Of a stretch of DNA of 64,000 bases, positions 26,162 through 35,495 are shown piece after piece. The position numbers and the translations under genes are program-made. Source of the stretch: Mucilaginibacter sp. JRF (GTDB taxonomy: Bacteria; Bacteroidota; Bacteroidia; Sphingobacteriales; Sphingobacteriaceae). Position 1 is the stretch's first letter, and the number at the start of each line of letters is the position of its first letter. The notes beneath the pieces were generated by a model. The model was not told where the DNA came from, ran no database searches, and worked only from the letters and a program-made list of their open reading frames with translations. The stretch spans positions 434,001-498,000 of the forward strand of contig NZ_JADFBY010000003.1 in assembly GCF_015223065.1 (NCBI RefSeq). The letters run 5' to 3'.

Positions 26162-27472
26162 TTACAACTCCTCATCATGCTGGCTCACATCAAGGCCGAT
26201 AGCTTCTTCCTCCGGAGTAACACGCAGTTTCGAGATCAGGTCGGTCACCTTCAGCAGGATCAATGAACCCACGAAAGCGAATATCGATACCCCGATCAAA
26301 GCGATCAGGTGCTTGGTGAACAACGAAGTCTCGCCATAGAACAAACCGTTACCGGTAGTATTGCCACCATTCACGTTCACATGGGCGAAGATACCGGTCA
26401 TCAGCATACCTACCATACCACCCACACCGTGGCATGGGAATACATCCAGCGTATCATCAATGCTTGTCTTAGTCCTCCAGATCACCACCAGGTTACTTAC
26501 CACCGCGGCAACGATACCTACGATCAATGAGTGCGGGATGGTTACGAAACCGGCCGCAGGAGTGATGGCCACCAGACCAACCACCGCGCCGATACAGGCA
26601 CCAACTACTGAAGGCTTTTTGCCACGCAGCATATCAAAGAAGATCCAGGCGATAGCCGCTGCCGCTGAAGCGGTAGTAGTAGTACCCAGAGCGGTTGCCG
26701 CCAGCGGGTTAGCGCCCAATGCCGAACCGGCATTGAAACCGAACCAACCGAACCACAGTAAACCGGTACCTAAAAGTACGTAGCTGATACGGGCAGGAGC
26801 GTGTGCCTTATCGGTACGTTGTTTCAGATAGATGGCTGAGGCCAAAGCCGCCCAGCCTGCCGACATGTGTACCACGGTACCACCGGCAAAGTCCAGTACG
26901 CCTAATTTAAAGAAGAAACCATCCGGGTGCCAGGTAGCGTGAGCCAATGGCGCGTAGATGAATATCATGAACAAACAAAGGAAGATCACATAAGAGTTAA
27001 AGCGGATACGCTCGGCAAAGGCACCGGTGATCAGCGCCGGGGTAATTACCGCGAACTTTAACTGGAACATGGCGAACAGTACCAATGGGATGGTAGGAGC
27101 CAGCGGCCAGGTGTCATTACCCAGCATGCCCTTCATCATAAAGAAGGTAGAAGGGTCGCCCAGAAAGCCGCCGAACATGTCTTTACCGAAGGCGAGGCTG
27201 AAGCCGAACACCACCCACAGGATGGTGATGATGCCCATACAGACAAAGCTCTGCATCATGGTAGAGAGTACGTTCTTTTTGCTTACCATACCGCCATAAA
27301 AGAAGGCCAGGCCGGGGGTCATGATCAGTACCAGCGCGGTACTAACGAGTAGCCAGGCGGTATCGCCGCTGTCGATCTTGCTGTCGGCGATCGTGGTCAC
27401 CTCTACTGACGGATAGATCAGTGCCAGCACTACTACTACCACCAGCAGTAAAAAGGGTAGGATTTTTTTCAT
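26162..27472 (-). CDS. amtB: ammonium transporter
   Basis: 436 residues, with a signal-like N-terminal helix and eleven membrane segments of the Amt family. Recognisable: SGDTAWLLVSTALVLIMTPGLAFFYGG (TM1), then GAFAERIRF, FAGGTVVHMSAGW (conserved His of the pore), and DDTLDVFPCHGVGG with the second pore His. Carries NH3/NH4+ into the cell. No glnK lies next to it, although the family often pairs with one. Coding sequence is GC-rich and strongly codon-biased relative to its very AT-rich 5' gap, as expected for a highly expressed gene. Confidence 0.97.
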   Translation of the reverse strand: MKKILPFLLLVVVVVLALIYPSVEVTTIADSKIDSGDTAWLLVSTALVLIMTPGLAFFYGGMVSKKNVLSTMMQSFVCMGIITILWVVFGFSLAFGKDMFGGFLGDPSTFFMMKGMLGNDTWPLAPTIPLVLFAMFQLKFAVITPALITGAFAERIRFNSYVIFLCLFMIFIYAPLAHATWHPDGFFFKLGVLDFAGGTVVHMSAGWAALASAIYLKQRTDKAHAPARISYVLLGTGLLWFGWFGFNAGSALGANPLAATALGTTTTASAAAAIAWIFFDMLRGKKPSVVGACIGAVVGLVAITPAAGFVTIPHSLIVGIVAAVVSNLVVIWRTKTSIDDTLDVFPCHGVGGMVGMLMTGIFAHVNVNGGNTTGNGLFYGETSLFTKHLIALIGVSIFAFVGSLILLKVTDLISKLRVTPEEEAIGLDVSQHDEEL

Positions 27473-27960
27473 CTTGTGTTTTTAGTTAGGGTTAATTTGT
27501 AATCGGGGTTAATATTTTTGAAAATCCACTCACAAAAAATCAATTTCGCAAGCTTTTCTTTTAGTTATTTACAATTCTGTAGGCCTATCGCAAAACAAAA
27601 GCAACATTATATATCATTATTTATAATTCAATCAATAAAAATGACATGTCATTTAAAGAACATTAAATTTAAGTGAAGAATTAAATCATAATTTACTCTA
27701 TAAAAGAATAAATTATTGAAACAAGCACTTGAATTTCATTGCAATATCACAATAATTTCAATAGAAAAGATATTTTTTTGAAATATTTTTAAAAAATACT
27801 ATTTAATGAGAGCTCATTAAGCTAAATAGGTGCATATAATTATAAGCTTTACAATTTAAGGCTATAAATATCATCGAAATACACCTGCTATAACAGGTAT
27901 GATAGGTACTTCATTTTATACCTATATATATAAGGTATAAAATTTGAATGTGTGAATGCC
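27473..27960. other. AT-rich gap upstream of amtB, with inverted repeats
   Basis: 488 bp with no credible gene. It should carry the amtB promoter (minus strand) and the 3' end of the PAS gene. TTTTATACCT (27914-27923) and AGGTATAAAA (27933-27942) form a perfect 10-bp inverted repeat around nine A/T; ACCTG/CAGGT (27883-27898) is a smaller one. No T-run follows the large repeat on the minus strand, so terminator or operator remains open. Confidence 0.6.
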
Positions 27961-29247
27961 CTATTTTTGATCGGGCAAAACTTCTTCCACATGCCTCACA
28001 ATCTGGTTAACTACCTTATCAAGCTGTTTTACGGAGCGATCCAGATGATCGTAAAGTTCACGCTCCTCGCCGGTTTTGGTTTGCTGGGTTATCAGGTCGG
28101 TGATACCTATTATATTGGCCAGGGGCACCCTCACCACGTGCGATTGCATGTAGGCTATCTCCTCCAGCTTTTCGTTCTTTAACTCGATAGCGCGGGTATG
28201 GTTTATCTGTTCAGTAATATCGGTAACAATAACCAGTCGTGCCCTTTCGCCATGAAACAGGATATCGCTGCGCCTAACTTCTACGTGTATCATCTGTCCA
28301 TCCTTGCGCGAATGTTGTGTTTTATATGAAGCATGTTCCGCCGCCGATTTTTCGACCGCCCGCATCAGGTCGGGTATTTGCCCGGCGTGATGAATGTCGG
28401 ACAGCTTCATATTCAAAAACTCATCCTCGGTATAACCGTAGCTGCTTATAGCGGCATAGTTTACCTGCAAAAACCGCAGGGTGGCCACATCAAATATTAG
28501 CTTAGGTAACGGGCTCTGAAAAAACAAGGTACGATAATGCGCTTCTGATTCTTTGAGCAACTCGTTGCGTACATTTTTTTCCTGTAGTTCCTTTTGCAGC
28601 TCCCGGTGTAAAAAGGCTTCCTTCAGCATTGTGCGATCAAGTCCGTTCAGCAACATGCGGATCAGCATTACCACAACCAGATCCATAAATATAAAATTGA
28701 CCGAATAGATGATCCAGTGGTTTAGTGATAGATTTTTGAATAATTCGGGCAGATTAAATGGTTTTAGCCAAAATATCAACGCAAAAGCCCCGCATATCAA
28801 AAAATTCAATCCCACAAAAAAGTAAGCTACCCGGTTTGAGAATTGCAGCGCGGCAAAAATACTCAGCGGAAAAAGGTAAATGCAACCCATAGTGAACGAG
28901 CCCATAAAAGCCATCATGATAATGGCGAACAGGGCAATTAGCGCGGCTATCAATATTTTGCGCAGGTGCAGGCTCAGTCGCTTATTAAAAGCAATAAGGC
29001 CAACAACAGCCAGGGCCACTATATTAAATATAACAATGTTGGTATGCCCCTCCTCCAGCTGTAATATAATACTGGGTATTAAAGCAAACAGGCTAACAGG
29101 TAAGGCATAAAAAATGGCGGTAGCAAAAAGTTTATTCTGCCAGTAAACAAGACCTTGTTCGCCGGTTGTTTTATGTATGCCCGGCTCATTTAAAAATGAG
29201 CGATACATATTGCGGAACAGCGCTTTTACTGAATTTAAAATTCGCAT
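27961..29247 (-). CDS. membrane PAS protein with HisKA-like helix but no ATPase domain
   Basis: 428 residues. About six membrane helices occupy residues 35-200, a coiled stretch (ELQKELQEKNVRNELLKES) leads to a PAS domain at about 240-350 (HYRTLFFQSPLPKLIFD, then PAC ERARLVIVTDITEQ), and the end holds a dimerisation-like helix with SHVVRVPLANIIG, an H-box of the Bacteroidetes type. The protein stops about 60 residues later without any HATPase_c N, G1 or G2 box. It therefore cannot autophosphorylate by itself; it may be a sensor that works with another kinase or is degenerate. Its neighbour amtB is on the same strand but separated by 488 bp. Confidence 0.85.
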   Translation of the reverse strand: MRILNSVKALFRNMYRSFLNEPGIHKTTGEQGLVYWQNKLFATAIFYALPVSLFALIPSIILQLEEGHTNIVIFNIVALAVVGLIAFNKRLSLHLRKILIAALIALFAIIMMAFMGSFTMGCIYLFPLSIFAALQFSNRVAYFFVGLNFLICGAFALIFWLKPFNLPELFKNLSLNHWIIYSVNFIFMDLVVVMLIRMLLNGLDRTMLKEAFLHRELQKELQEKNVRNELLKESEAHYRTLFFQSPLPKLIFDVATLRFLQVNYAAISSYGYTEDEFLNMKLSDIHHAGQIPDLMRAVEKSAAEHASYKTQHSRKDGQMIHVEVRRSDILFHGERARLVIVTDITEQINHTRAIELKNEKLEEIAYMQSHVVRVPLANIIGITDLITQQTKTGEERELYDHLDRSVKQLDKVVNQIVRHVEEVLPDQK

Positions 29248-29987
29248 GCTGAATGTAGATGTAAGTAGTAATGTAATTATATCATGAGCTCTATACCGTT
29301 ATTAAATACTCCGTTATTTAACTACCAATACAAACAATGCCCTTAATATACCTATTACGCAACTTTTTGCAATCAGTTTGCTTTTAAAATGAATTGATGG
29401 CCTGATTTTTTAATAGGAAATGCCTTAAAAAAGTAAAGCCTCCTGATGGGCAGGAGGCCTTTACTAACCAATTATAAACCTAAATTATGAGAAGACTATT
29501 TTGTGTTGTTGTTTCAACGGTGTAAAGATAACACTAAGTTTAATTTCGTGCAAATATTTTTTAAAAATTTTTCAAATATATTTTATCACAATTAAGCATA
29601 TCGTAACATATTTAACAAACCATTGTTAATGTCATAAAAAAACAACAAAATCATACAAAAAACTCAATATTGTATATTTCACAATAAAAAATTTCTTTTT
29701 GGGCTGATTTTAGCTTGCTAAAATGTTTTTGTTGCCCGTTATGATGTAAAAACATTAAAAAGGTATAAAATATTATGTTTAACCATCAAATTTTTGATGA
29801 AATCGATTGGTTTTTTTATCTGCACAGTAAAACATTTACTATAAAATAATTGCATGGGCTTCTATTTGGTTTAGCATCATTCATCGGTCTTTTTATAAAA
29901 GCATTAAATTTTTTTTAGTTTTTGAATTTTCCTGTTGACATAGGGCTGTCATTACCGGGTAGTTACTTTGAATCAACAAACCAAAAA
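29248..29987. other. long AT-rich gap with a hairpin and micro-ORF
   Basis: 740 bp between divergent genes. Near its start, a bulged 14-bp stem (29432-29465) is followed by TAACCAATTA (29465-29474) and then a 13-codon ORF (29487-29525). Beyond that is only AT-rich sequence with poly-A/T tracts and no reading frame worth calling. The gap is long enough to hold a small RNA. Confidence 0.6.
29432..29525 (+). ncRNA. candidate small RNA or leader: stem-loop, TAACCAATTA, micro-ORF
   Basis: AGTAAAG-CCTCCTG pairs with CAGGAGG-C-CTTTACT around a 5-nt loop. It is followed directly by TAACCAATTA and an ATG-started ORF encoding MRRLFCVVVSTV and a TAA. The A-rich lead, bulged stem and TAACCAATTA are shared with 23112-23153. 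No family is recognised; it may be a transcript end, small RNA or peptide leader. Confidence 0.3.
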
Positions 29988-30515
29988 ATGATCATCATGA
30001 AAATTATCCCAATGTTATTAAAGGAGATGGCCGAGGAAGCTGTTACCACCCGTAAAATGTTAAGCATTATTCCTGAAGATAAACTGGACTGGCGCCCGCA
30101 TCCAAAAAGCATGAGCTTGCGCCAGCTATCAAGCCATATTGGCGAGCTACCAGCCTGGGTAACCATGGTGCTTAATACCACCGGGCTTGATTTTGCCCAA
30201 AACGGTTATACCGAACACAACTGCCCAAGTGTTTCAGCCGCTATCGAGTTGTTTGAGCAAGGCCTGGCAGGCGCACAGGCCAGCCTTGAAAAAGCTACCG
30301 AGGACGATCTGTTACCCGACTGGACACTGCGCAATGGCGACATTATATACGTAACCTGTAGCCGTGCCGAAATGATACGTACCACCTTTTGCCAATTGGT
30401 GCACCACCGTGCGCAGCTGGGTGTGTTTCTTCGTTTACTTGATATACCTATACCAGGCAGCTACGGCCCAAGCGCTGATGAAATGCAGGTGTACGATCTG
30501 GAAAATACGCACTAA
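29988..30515 (+). CDS. DinB family protein (putative thiol transferase/metal-binding fold)
   Basis: 175 residues from the ATG at 29988 (a second ATG at 29997 is equally possible; a TTG at 29922 would add an improbable tail). Four-helix DinB/YfiT fold: helix 1 MLLKEMAEEAVTTRKML, SLRQLSSHIGELPAWV with the first metal-type His, and QLVHHRAQLGVFLRLLDIPIPGSYGPSADE with the closing His pair. Members act in bacillithiol-type or damage-related chemistry, but the substrate here is unknown. Ends in a strong terminator. Confidence 0.88.
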   Translation: MIIMKIIPMLLKEMAEEAVTTRKMLSIIPEDKLDWRPHPKSMSLRQLSSHIGELPAWVTMVLNTTGLDFAQNGYTEHNCPSVSAAIELFEQGLAGAQASLEKATEDDLLPDWTLRNGDIIYVTCSRAEMIRTTFCQLVHHRAQLGVFLRLLDIPIPGSYGPSADEMQVYDLENTH

Positions 30516-30534
30516 TTCATCTACCCATAAAAAC

Positions 30535-30566
30535 AAAAACGCCCGGCATTGTTACCGGGCGTTTTT
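30535..30566. terminator. bidirectional terminator between DinB gene and htrA
   Basis: AAAAACGCCCGG (30535-30546) with CCGGGCGTTTTT (30555-30566), 8-nt loop; A- and T-flanks serve both convergent genes. Confidence 0.9.
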
Positions 30567-30597
30567 TATTCAAACTAATTAATCAATTACATTTTAC

Positions 30598-32127
30598 TTA
30601 TTGCACCTGGAACATGTTGTTAAAGCTTGTTCCGTCAGGGTATATACCTGTAATAATCAGGTTACCGTTGCGCAGGTTGGTTATCGCCTTGTCAATATCA
30701 GCAATGCTGTTAATTGGCTGCTTGTTGATATTGGTGATGATTGAACCTACAGGTATTTCGGTTTCGTAGAATAAACGACCCGGACGAACCTGCGTTACTA
30801 CTACACCATTATTTACATGGAATTTAGCTTTTTGCTCTTTTGATAGCGGCTGGAAGCTCGCGCCTAATTTATTAAACAACTCCTCAGCTGATTTTGATAC
30901 CGCGGCTGTTTTAGGGCTTGCGGCTTCACCCTTAAGGGTGATGGCAAAATTCTTTTCGCTGCCATCGCGCTGTACGGTGATGTTGATCTTATCGCCGGGC
31001 TGTAAACGGCCTACACGCTCTTGCAGGTCTGATGATTCGTAAACCGGAGTGCCTTCAACCTTAGTGATGATATCGCCTTTGCGAACACCTGCTGCTTGCG
31101 CGCCACCACCCTCAACCAGATCATTCACATATAAACCTGTGTTGCGACTAATACCCAGATCTTTCGCGGCATCATCATTAAGCTCTCTGAAGTTCACACC
31201 AATGTAACCACGTTTTACCGAACCAAACTGTTTGATATCATTCAATACCTTTTTAGCCAGATTGATCGGAATGGCAAAGCCATAACCTTCGTACGAGCCG
31301 GTGTGCGAAGCGATAGCGGCATTGATACCGATAAGTTCACCTTTGGTATTTACCAACGCACCACCACTGTTACCAGGGTTAATGGCTGCGTCGGTTTGTA
31401 TGAATGATTCGATAGCCTTGTTCAGCTTAGGCTGAGCCTGCTGTTGGCGCATACCGAACGGGTTGCTGTTCTCCTCATTATCTTCGCTGCCGATGATGCC
31501 AATGTTACGGCCTTTAGCGCTAACAATACCCGCGGTTACGGTTGAGTTAAGGTTAAAAGGGTTGCCTACAGCCAATACCCACTCGCCAACCTTGGCATCA
31601 TCAGAGTTACCCAGTTTTACTATAGGCAGATCGTTACCGGTTATTTTGATCAGGGCCAGATCGGTACTTGGATCGGTACCTACTACTTTAGCCTGGAAGG
31701 TACGGTGGTCGTTCAGGTTAACGGTGATCTTGTCGGCCTTTTCAACCACGTGGTTATTGGTTACAATGTAACCATCGGGCGAGATAATAACACCCGAGCC
31801 TGATGCCTGTTGCGGGCCGCGAGGGCGCATACGCTGGCCAAAGAAATCGCCAAACATATCGTCGAACGAATTGCCGCCGCCATTGCCTTGTGTTGCTGCG
31901 TAGGTAGTACGTATATATACCACTGCCGGGGTTACGGCTGCCGCGGCCTGTGTAAAGTCAACCGATCCGGCTGAGGATACGGTTACCGGGTTATTTGTAA
32001 AGTATACTTTTTGGCGTTCCTCAAAGGTCATATCGTCAGCACTCTTCTTGTCGAAGAACTTGTATGTGCCTAACGCCATTGCACCACCTACAAAGGCGGC
32101 TAATAATGTTAAACCAACTCTTTTCAT
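30598..32127 (-). CDS. degP: periplasmic serine protease HtrA/DegP
   Basis: 509 residues: signal-anchor (about 5-25), trypsin-like domain and two PDZ domains. Triad His126 (TNNHVVEK), Asp156 (TDLALI), Ser254 (GNSGGAL). PDZ1 begins near FGSVKRGYIGVNFREL and PDZ2 near FHVNNGVVVTQVRPGRLF. It degrades or refolds misfolded envelope proteins. Members of the Do family usually respond to envelope stress; a TATATTTG/TTG promoter lies upstream (32174-32205) but no known stress sigma box is seen. Confidence 0.96.
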   Translation of the reverse strand: MKRVGLTLLAAFVGGAMALGTYKFFDKKSADDMTFEERQKVYFTNNPVTVSSAGSVDFTQAAAAVTPAVVYIRTTYAATQGNGGGNSFDDMFGDFFGQRMRPRGPQQASGSGVIISPDGYIVTNNHVVEKADKITVNLNDHRTFQAKVVGTDPSTDLALIKITGNDLPIVKLGNSDDAKVGEWVLAVGNPFNLNSTVTAGIVSAKGRNIGIIGSEDNEENSNPFGMRQQQAQPKLNKAIESFIQTDAAINPGNSGGALVNTKGELIGINAAIASHTGSYEGYGFAIPINLAKKVLNDIKQFGSVKRGYIGVNFRELNDDAAKDLGISRNTGLYVNDLVEGGGAQAAGVRKGDIITKVEGTPVYESSDLQERVGRLQPGDKINITVQRDGSEKNFAITLKGEAASPKTAAVSKSAEELFNKLGASFQPLSKEQKAKFHVNNGVVVTQVRPGRLFYETEIPVGSIITNINKQPINSIADIDKAITNLRNGNLIITGIYPDGTSFNNMFQVQ

Positions 32128-32173
32128 TTTTATTTAGATAATTATTCTTTTACTTGGGTTATAATACAATGTT

Positions 32174-32205
32174 CAAATATAATACCATATAGACGGTAAG
32201 AACAA
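32174..32205 (-). promoter_or_regulatory. promoter of htrA
   Basis: Minus-strand TATATTTG (-7, 32174-32181) and TTG (-33, 32203-32205) with 21 bp between, matching the Bacteroidetes pattern. Leader about 45 nt. Confidence 0.6.
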
Positions 32206-32318
32206 CGAGTTGTTATTGCGAAATTTGTTAAAATATGTTAAACCTGATTTAACAGGTAGATGACAGCTTTTAAGTTTATATGTAGTAATATTACGCTTAA
32301 ATTAATACACTTATTGCT

Positions 32319-33110
32319 GTGAAGCTGCATTTCTATAAATACCAGGGCGCCGGTAACGACTTTATTTTGGTTGATAACCGCGAAAATATTGTAGATCATC
32401 ATGATCCTGAACTGCTTGCGCGCCTATGCGACCGCCGTTTTGGTATTGGTGGCGATGGTATCATGTTTTTGCAAAATGCCGATGGTTACGATTTTGAGAT
32501 GGTATACTATAATGCCGATGGCAACCCGAGCAGTATGTGCGGCAACGGCGGCCGTTGCATTGTGGCCTTCGCCAAGTTTTTAGGTGTTATAGAAAACGAA
32601 ACCGAATTTGTGGCAGTTGATGGCCCGCATTATGCCAAAATTTCAGCAGAGGGTACCTGGGTAAGCCTGCAAATGATAGATGTTGAACAGATAACCCGTG
32701 ATGGTGAGGCTTATGTGCTTAACACCGGTTCGCCGCATTATGTTACTCTTGCGCAGCAACTGAAAGATAAGAATGTATTTGCCGAAGGCTCAGCAATCCG
32801 CAATAACGAAACCTATTGTGCCCAGGGCATCAACGTAAACTTTGTTGAACCCCTTACCGATACCGACGGTTACTTTTTGCGCACCTTTGAACGCGGCGTT
32901 GAGGATGAAACCTTTGCCTGCGGTACCGGTGCAACCGCCGTAGCATTAGCCATGGCTGCACATAACAATCAAACCGGGCAAATTACCACCCCCGTAAAAG
33001 TATTAGGCGGCGACCTCAACATCCGCTTTAATTACGATGGCGAGCGCTATACCGATATATTTTTAGAGGGTCCGGCCAAGCAGGTATACGCCGGCGATAT
33101 CGAGATATAA
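32319..33110 (+). CDS. dapF: diaminopimelate epimerase
   Basis: Interconverts LL- and meso-diaminopimelate for lysine and peptidoglycan synthesis. 263 residues from a GTG start, which gives the standard MKLHFYKYQGAGNDF opening; no other start preserves it. Catalytic pair: Cys74 in CGNGGRC and Cys201 in ACGTGATA. A two-lobed fold of normal length. It opens the divergent pair with htrA; the TPR/zinc-ribbon gene follows 48 bp downstream. Confidence 0.97.
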   Translation: MKLHFYKYQGAGNDFILVDNRENIVDHHDPELLARLCDRRFGIGGDGIMFLQNADGYDFEMVYYNADGNPSSMCGNGGRCIVAFAKFLGVIENETEFVAVDGPHYAKISAEGTWVSLQMIDVEQITRDGEAYVLNTGSPHYVTLAQQLKDKNVFAEGSAIRNNETYCAQGINVNFVEPLTDTDGYFLRTFERGVEDETFACGTGATAVALAMAAHNNQTGQITTPVKVLGGDLNIRFNYDGERYTDIFLEGPAKQVYAGDIEI

Positions 33111-33158
33111 TATTTGCGCCCAACCTAATTGTTTGTATATTAGTGGCTCCTAAACTTT

Positions 33159-34220
33159 ATGGAACCACAAACTGATATTACCCCAACCGCTCAACAGGAA
33201 AGCCACGAGCATAATCCTGATCTTTGTGTACAATGCCAGGCCAAACCATTTGAGGCCGGTTACCCAATAAATTTATGTACCGATTGTCGTGCATCGCTAA
33301 TTAAGTATCCTATACCTAACTGGCTAAAGTATTTCGCGGCAGGTATTTTGTTGGTTATGGTACTGAGTATTTTCCGTACTCAAAAGTACATTAGCGCAGC
33401 CATACACCTGGGGCGTGCCGAAAAAGCCATCGAACTTAAAAACTACGTAACGGCAGAGAATGAGCTGAAAAAAGTATTGGCCGATGCACCTGACGGGCTT
33501 ATCGCTAATGCAAACATGGTTATTGCCTCTATCTATAACTTAGATATGGCCGAAACCGGCCCGGCATACACCAAGATAGAAAATAAGGATTTTGACGACG
33601 AAACGGAGCTGCTTAAAAATGTAGAAAGCGCGCTGGCCTTTTTAGATCAGAATATGGTTAATGATACCGTAGTTAACACCAAAGTTGCCGCCACGCCTAA
33701 CACCAAGCCAGCATTATTAAAGTTGGTTAAAGAGAATAACTCATTAAGCATCCAGCTAAAAATTGTTGTTGCCAATGCTTTGTACGATCTGAAGGAATAT
33801 AAAGCGGCAGACTCACTGGCGCTTGAAGCAATAAGTATTAATTCTGAATCGCAGATCGCTATACGTTTACTATCGGCCACTAAGCGCGAGTTAAAGGAGT
33901 TTGATAAAGCTCTGGCTTATTGTAATGATATGCTAAAGATAAACCATCAGGATATTTATGCCATATCGCAAAAAGCACGTATCGAACTAAAACGTAAAAA
34001 TGACGAGCGCGCCCGTAAGTATGTTGATGAAGCCATGGCCATTGATCCAGATAGCGACCTTGCACTTGAGGCTAAAGCTTTAACAGATTACCTCACCGGC
34101 CATAAAAAAGATGCCGACGCGACCTTCAACAAAATTAAGAATCTTGCCACTATAAGCGGCGATAATACAATAAGAGATAGGATAAGCCCTATCCTTAACG
34201 GATCACTACAGTACAGATAA
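33159..34220 (+). CDS. membrane-anchored TPR protein with zinc-ribbon N-terminus
   Basis: 353 residues. A small zinc-ribbon-like module has CxxC pairs at Cys23/Cys26 and Cys40/Cys43, then one membrane helix (about 56-72), then about 280 residues of helical repeats: AEKAIELKNYVTAENELKKVL, DKALAYCNDMLKINHQDIYAI and ARKYVDEAMAIDPDSDLAL read as TPRs. The Cys side is probably cytoplasmic and the TPR side periplasmic, though orientation is inferred. Eleven bases downstream lies a membrane protease gene, which suggests a functional pair in envelope quality control. Confidence 0.82.
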   Translation: MEPQTDITPTAQQESHEHNPDLCVQCQAKPFEAGYPINLCTDCRASLIKYPIPNWLKYFAAGILLVMVLSIFRTQKYISAAIHLGRAEKAIELKNYVTAENELKKVLADAPDGLIANANMVIASIYNLDMAETGPAYTKIENKDFDDETELLKNVESALAFLDQNMVNDTVVNTKVAATPNTKPALLKLVKENNSLSIQLKIVVANALYDLKEYKAADSLALEAISINSESQIAIRLLSATKRELKEFDKALAYCNDMLKINHQDIYAISQKARIELKRKNDERARKYVDEAMAIDPDSDLALEAKALTDYLTGHKKDADATFNKIKNLATISGDNTIRDRISPILNGSLQYR

Positions 34221-34231
34221 TACTAATTAAT

Positions 34232-34762
34232 ATGTTTATTCCAGGCATCGTCATCAGCATAGTAACATTTCCGGGTGTAATTGTTCACGAACTTGCCCAT
34301 CAGCTGTTTTGCAGGTGGTTTAAAATTCCGGTATTTGAGGTTTGCTATTTTCGCACACAAAACCCGGTAGGCTATGTACTGCACGAACCGGCTAAAAAAA
34401 CCTATCAAACGGTATTTATATCGGTAGGGCCATTTATTATTAACACGCTTATATGCTTTATACTGGGCATGTCGGCCTCGCTGCAATTTAAGTTCGACTC
34501 GGCCAATATTATTGATTATTTGCTGATGTATTTGGCCATATCCATAGGCATGCACGCGTTCCCCAGCACCGGCGATGCCTCATCGTTATGGAATGGCGTA
34601 ATGAAATCAGAGGAAAGCTCATGGTTTTCAAAAGCCATTGTTGCCCCTATAGTTGGTTTTATATACTTAGGCGCGCTGGGTTCTTTCTTTTGGCTTGATG
34701 CTATTTATTCGTTAGCGGTATCAATGGGTTTACCATACATTATCATTAAACTGATCGCCTAA
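34232..34762 (+). CDS. M50-like membrane zinc metalloprotease
   Basis: 176 residues, small, almost entirely hydrophobic. Zinc-site HELAH is at 19-23 in the first helix; a second helix pair is FISVGPFIINTLICFIL; the third ligand candidate is Asp in AFPSTGDASSLW. This resembles minimal site-2-protease-like M50 enzymes rather than the full S2P. The TPR protein ahead of it, separated by 11 bp, may deliver or gate substrates. Substrate unknown. Confidence 0.72.
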   Translation: MFIPGIVISIVTFPGVIVHELAHQLFCRWFKIPVFEVCYFRTQNPVGYVLHEPAKKTYQTVFISVGPFIINTLICFILGMSASLQFKFDSANIIDYLLMYLAISIGMHAFPSTGDASSLWNGVMKSEESSWFSKAIVAPIVGFIYLGALGSFFWLDAIYSLAVSMGLPYIIIKLIA

Positions 34763-34988
34763 TATTTAAAACACGTCCACTCATTCTAATATTTTTCTAA
34801 TAAAAATCCATCCGGATGCAGTATTTATTAGAGAATGGGGAATTTGTCGGCACCAATATTAAAGTTGGCGACGCTCATCGTCTGCAAAATCTAATAAAAT
34901 TCTAATTTCTGTCTTAAATCGCTCTAATTAGTCTGTCGTAAAATTGTATTGGTAATTCACTAAGGCATAAACACTTAAAGTTAAGCCC
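34763..34988. other. AT-rich gap before the Usp-like gene
   Basis: 226 bp, no gene. CATTCTAATA and TATTAGAGAATG (around 34780-34840) form a loose inverted repeat. Presumed promoter region of the Usp-like gene. Confidence 0.5.
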
Positions 34989-35477
34989 ATGCAAACCGTA
35001 CTGATTCCGACAGATTTTAACATAGAGGCATTAAAAGCGATACCCCTGGTGTGCAAACAGATGAATGAGGAAAAACTCAGCTTCATCTTTATCCACATGT
35101 TCAAACTGTCCGACTCGGTTACCGATCTGCTGATGCTTTCAAGAAGAAGCCGTGAGTACGAACAGGTGAGCGATGAGTTTTATAACGGCTGCACTGCCTT
35201 AAAACAGCAGTACCCGCAAATAGCCGCCATTAAGGTGGAGTTTTTGTATGGCAGCACGCTAAGCATGTTCAAAAACTTTTTGGAAGATAACGATGTGAGC
35301 CAGGTGCTTGATGTTAAGCATTGCTATGCCGGCAAGATCAATAAATCGAGCATTGATCCGGCTGTGCTGATACAAAAAAGCGGATTACCTGTGCTAAGCT
35401 TAAAACCTAACGCGGCGGCTGTAACGGTAAATGTACCGGCGGCCGAGCAGGTGATGGTTGAGGCCCTGATTGTTTAA
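34989..35477 (+). CDS. universal-stress-protein-like protein
   Basis: 162 residues. The start MQTVLIPTDFNIEALKAI looks like the first strand and helix of a UspA domain (VLIPTDFS-like) and the end KSGLPVLSLKP like its last strand. The ATP-binding GxxGxxxGx9GSxS motif is not visible, so this is a nucleotide-poor or diverged member. The role is unknown; it is followed by bestrophin after 18 bp, so the two may be cotranscribed. Confidence 0.68.
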   Translation: MQTVLIPTDFNIEALKAIPLVCKQMNEEKLSFIFIHMFKLSDSVTDLLMLSRRSREYEQVSDEFYNGCTALKQQYPQIAAIKVEFLYGSTLSMFKNFLEDNDVSQVLDVKHCYAGKINKSSIDPAVLIQKSGLPVLSLKPNAAAVTVNVPAAEQVMVEALIV

Positions 35478-35495
35478 CTTTTAAATTGTTAAGCG

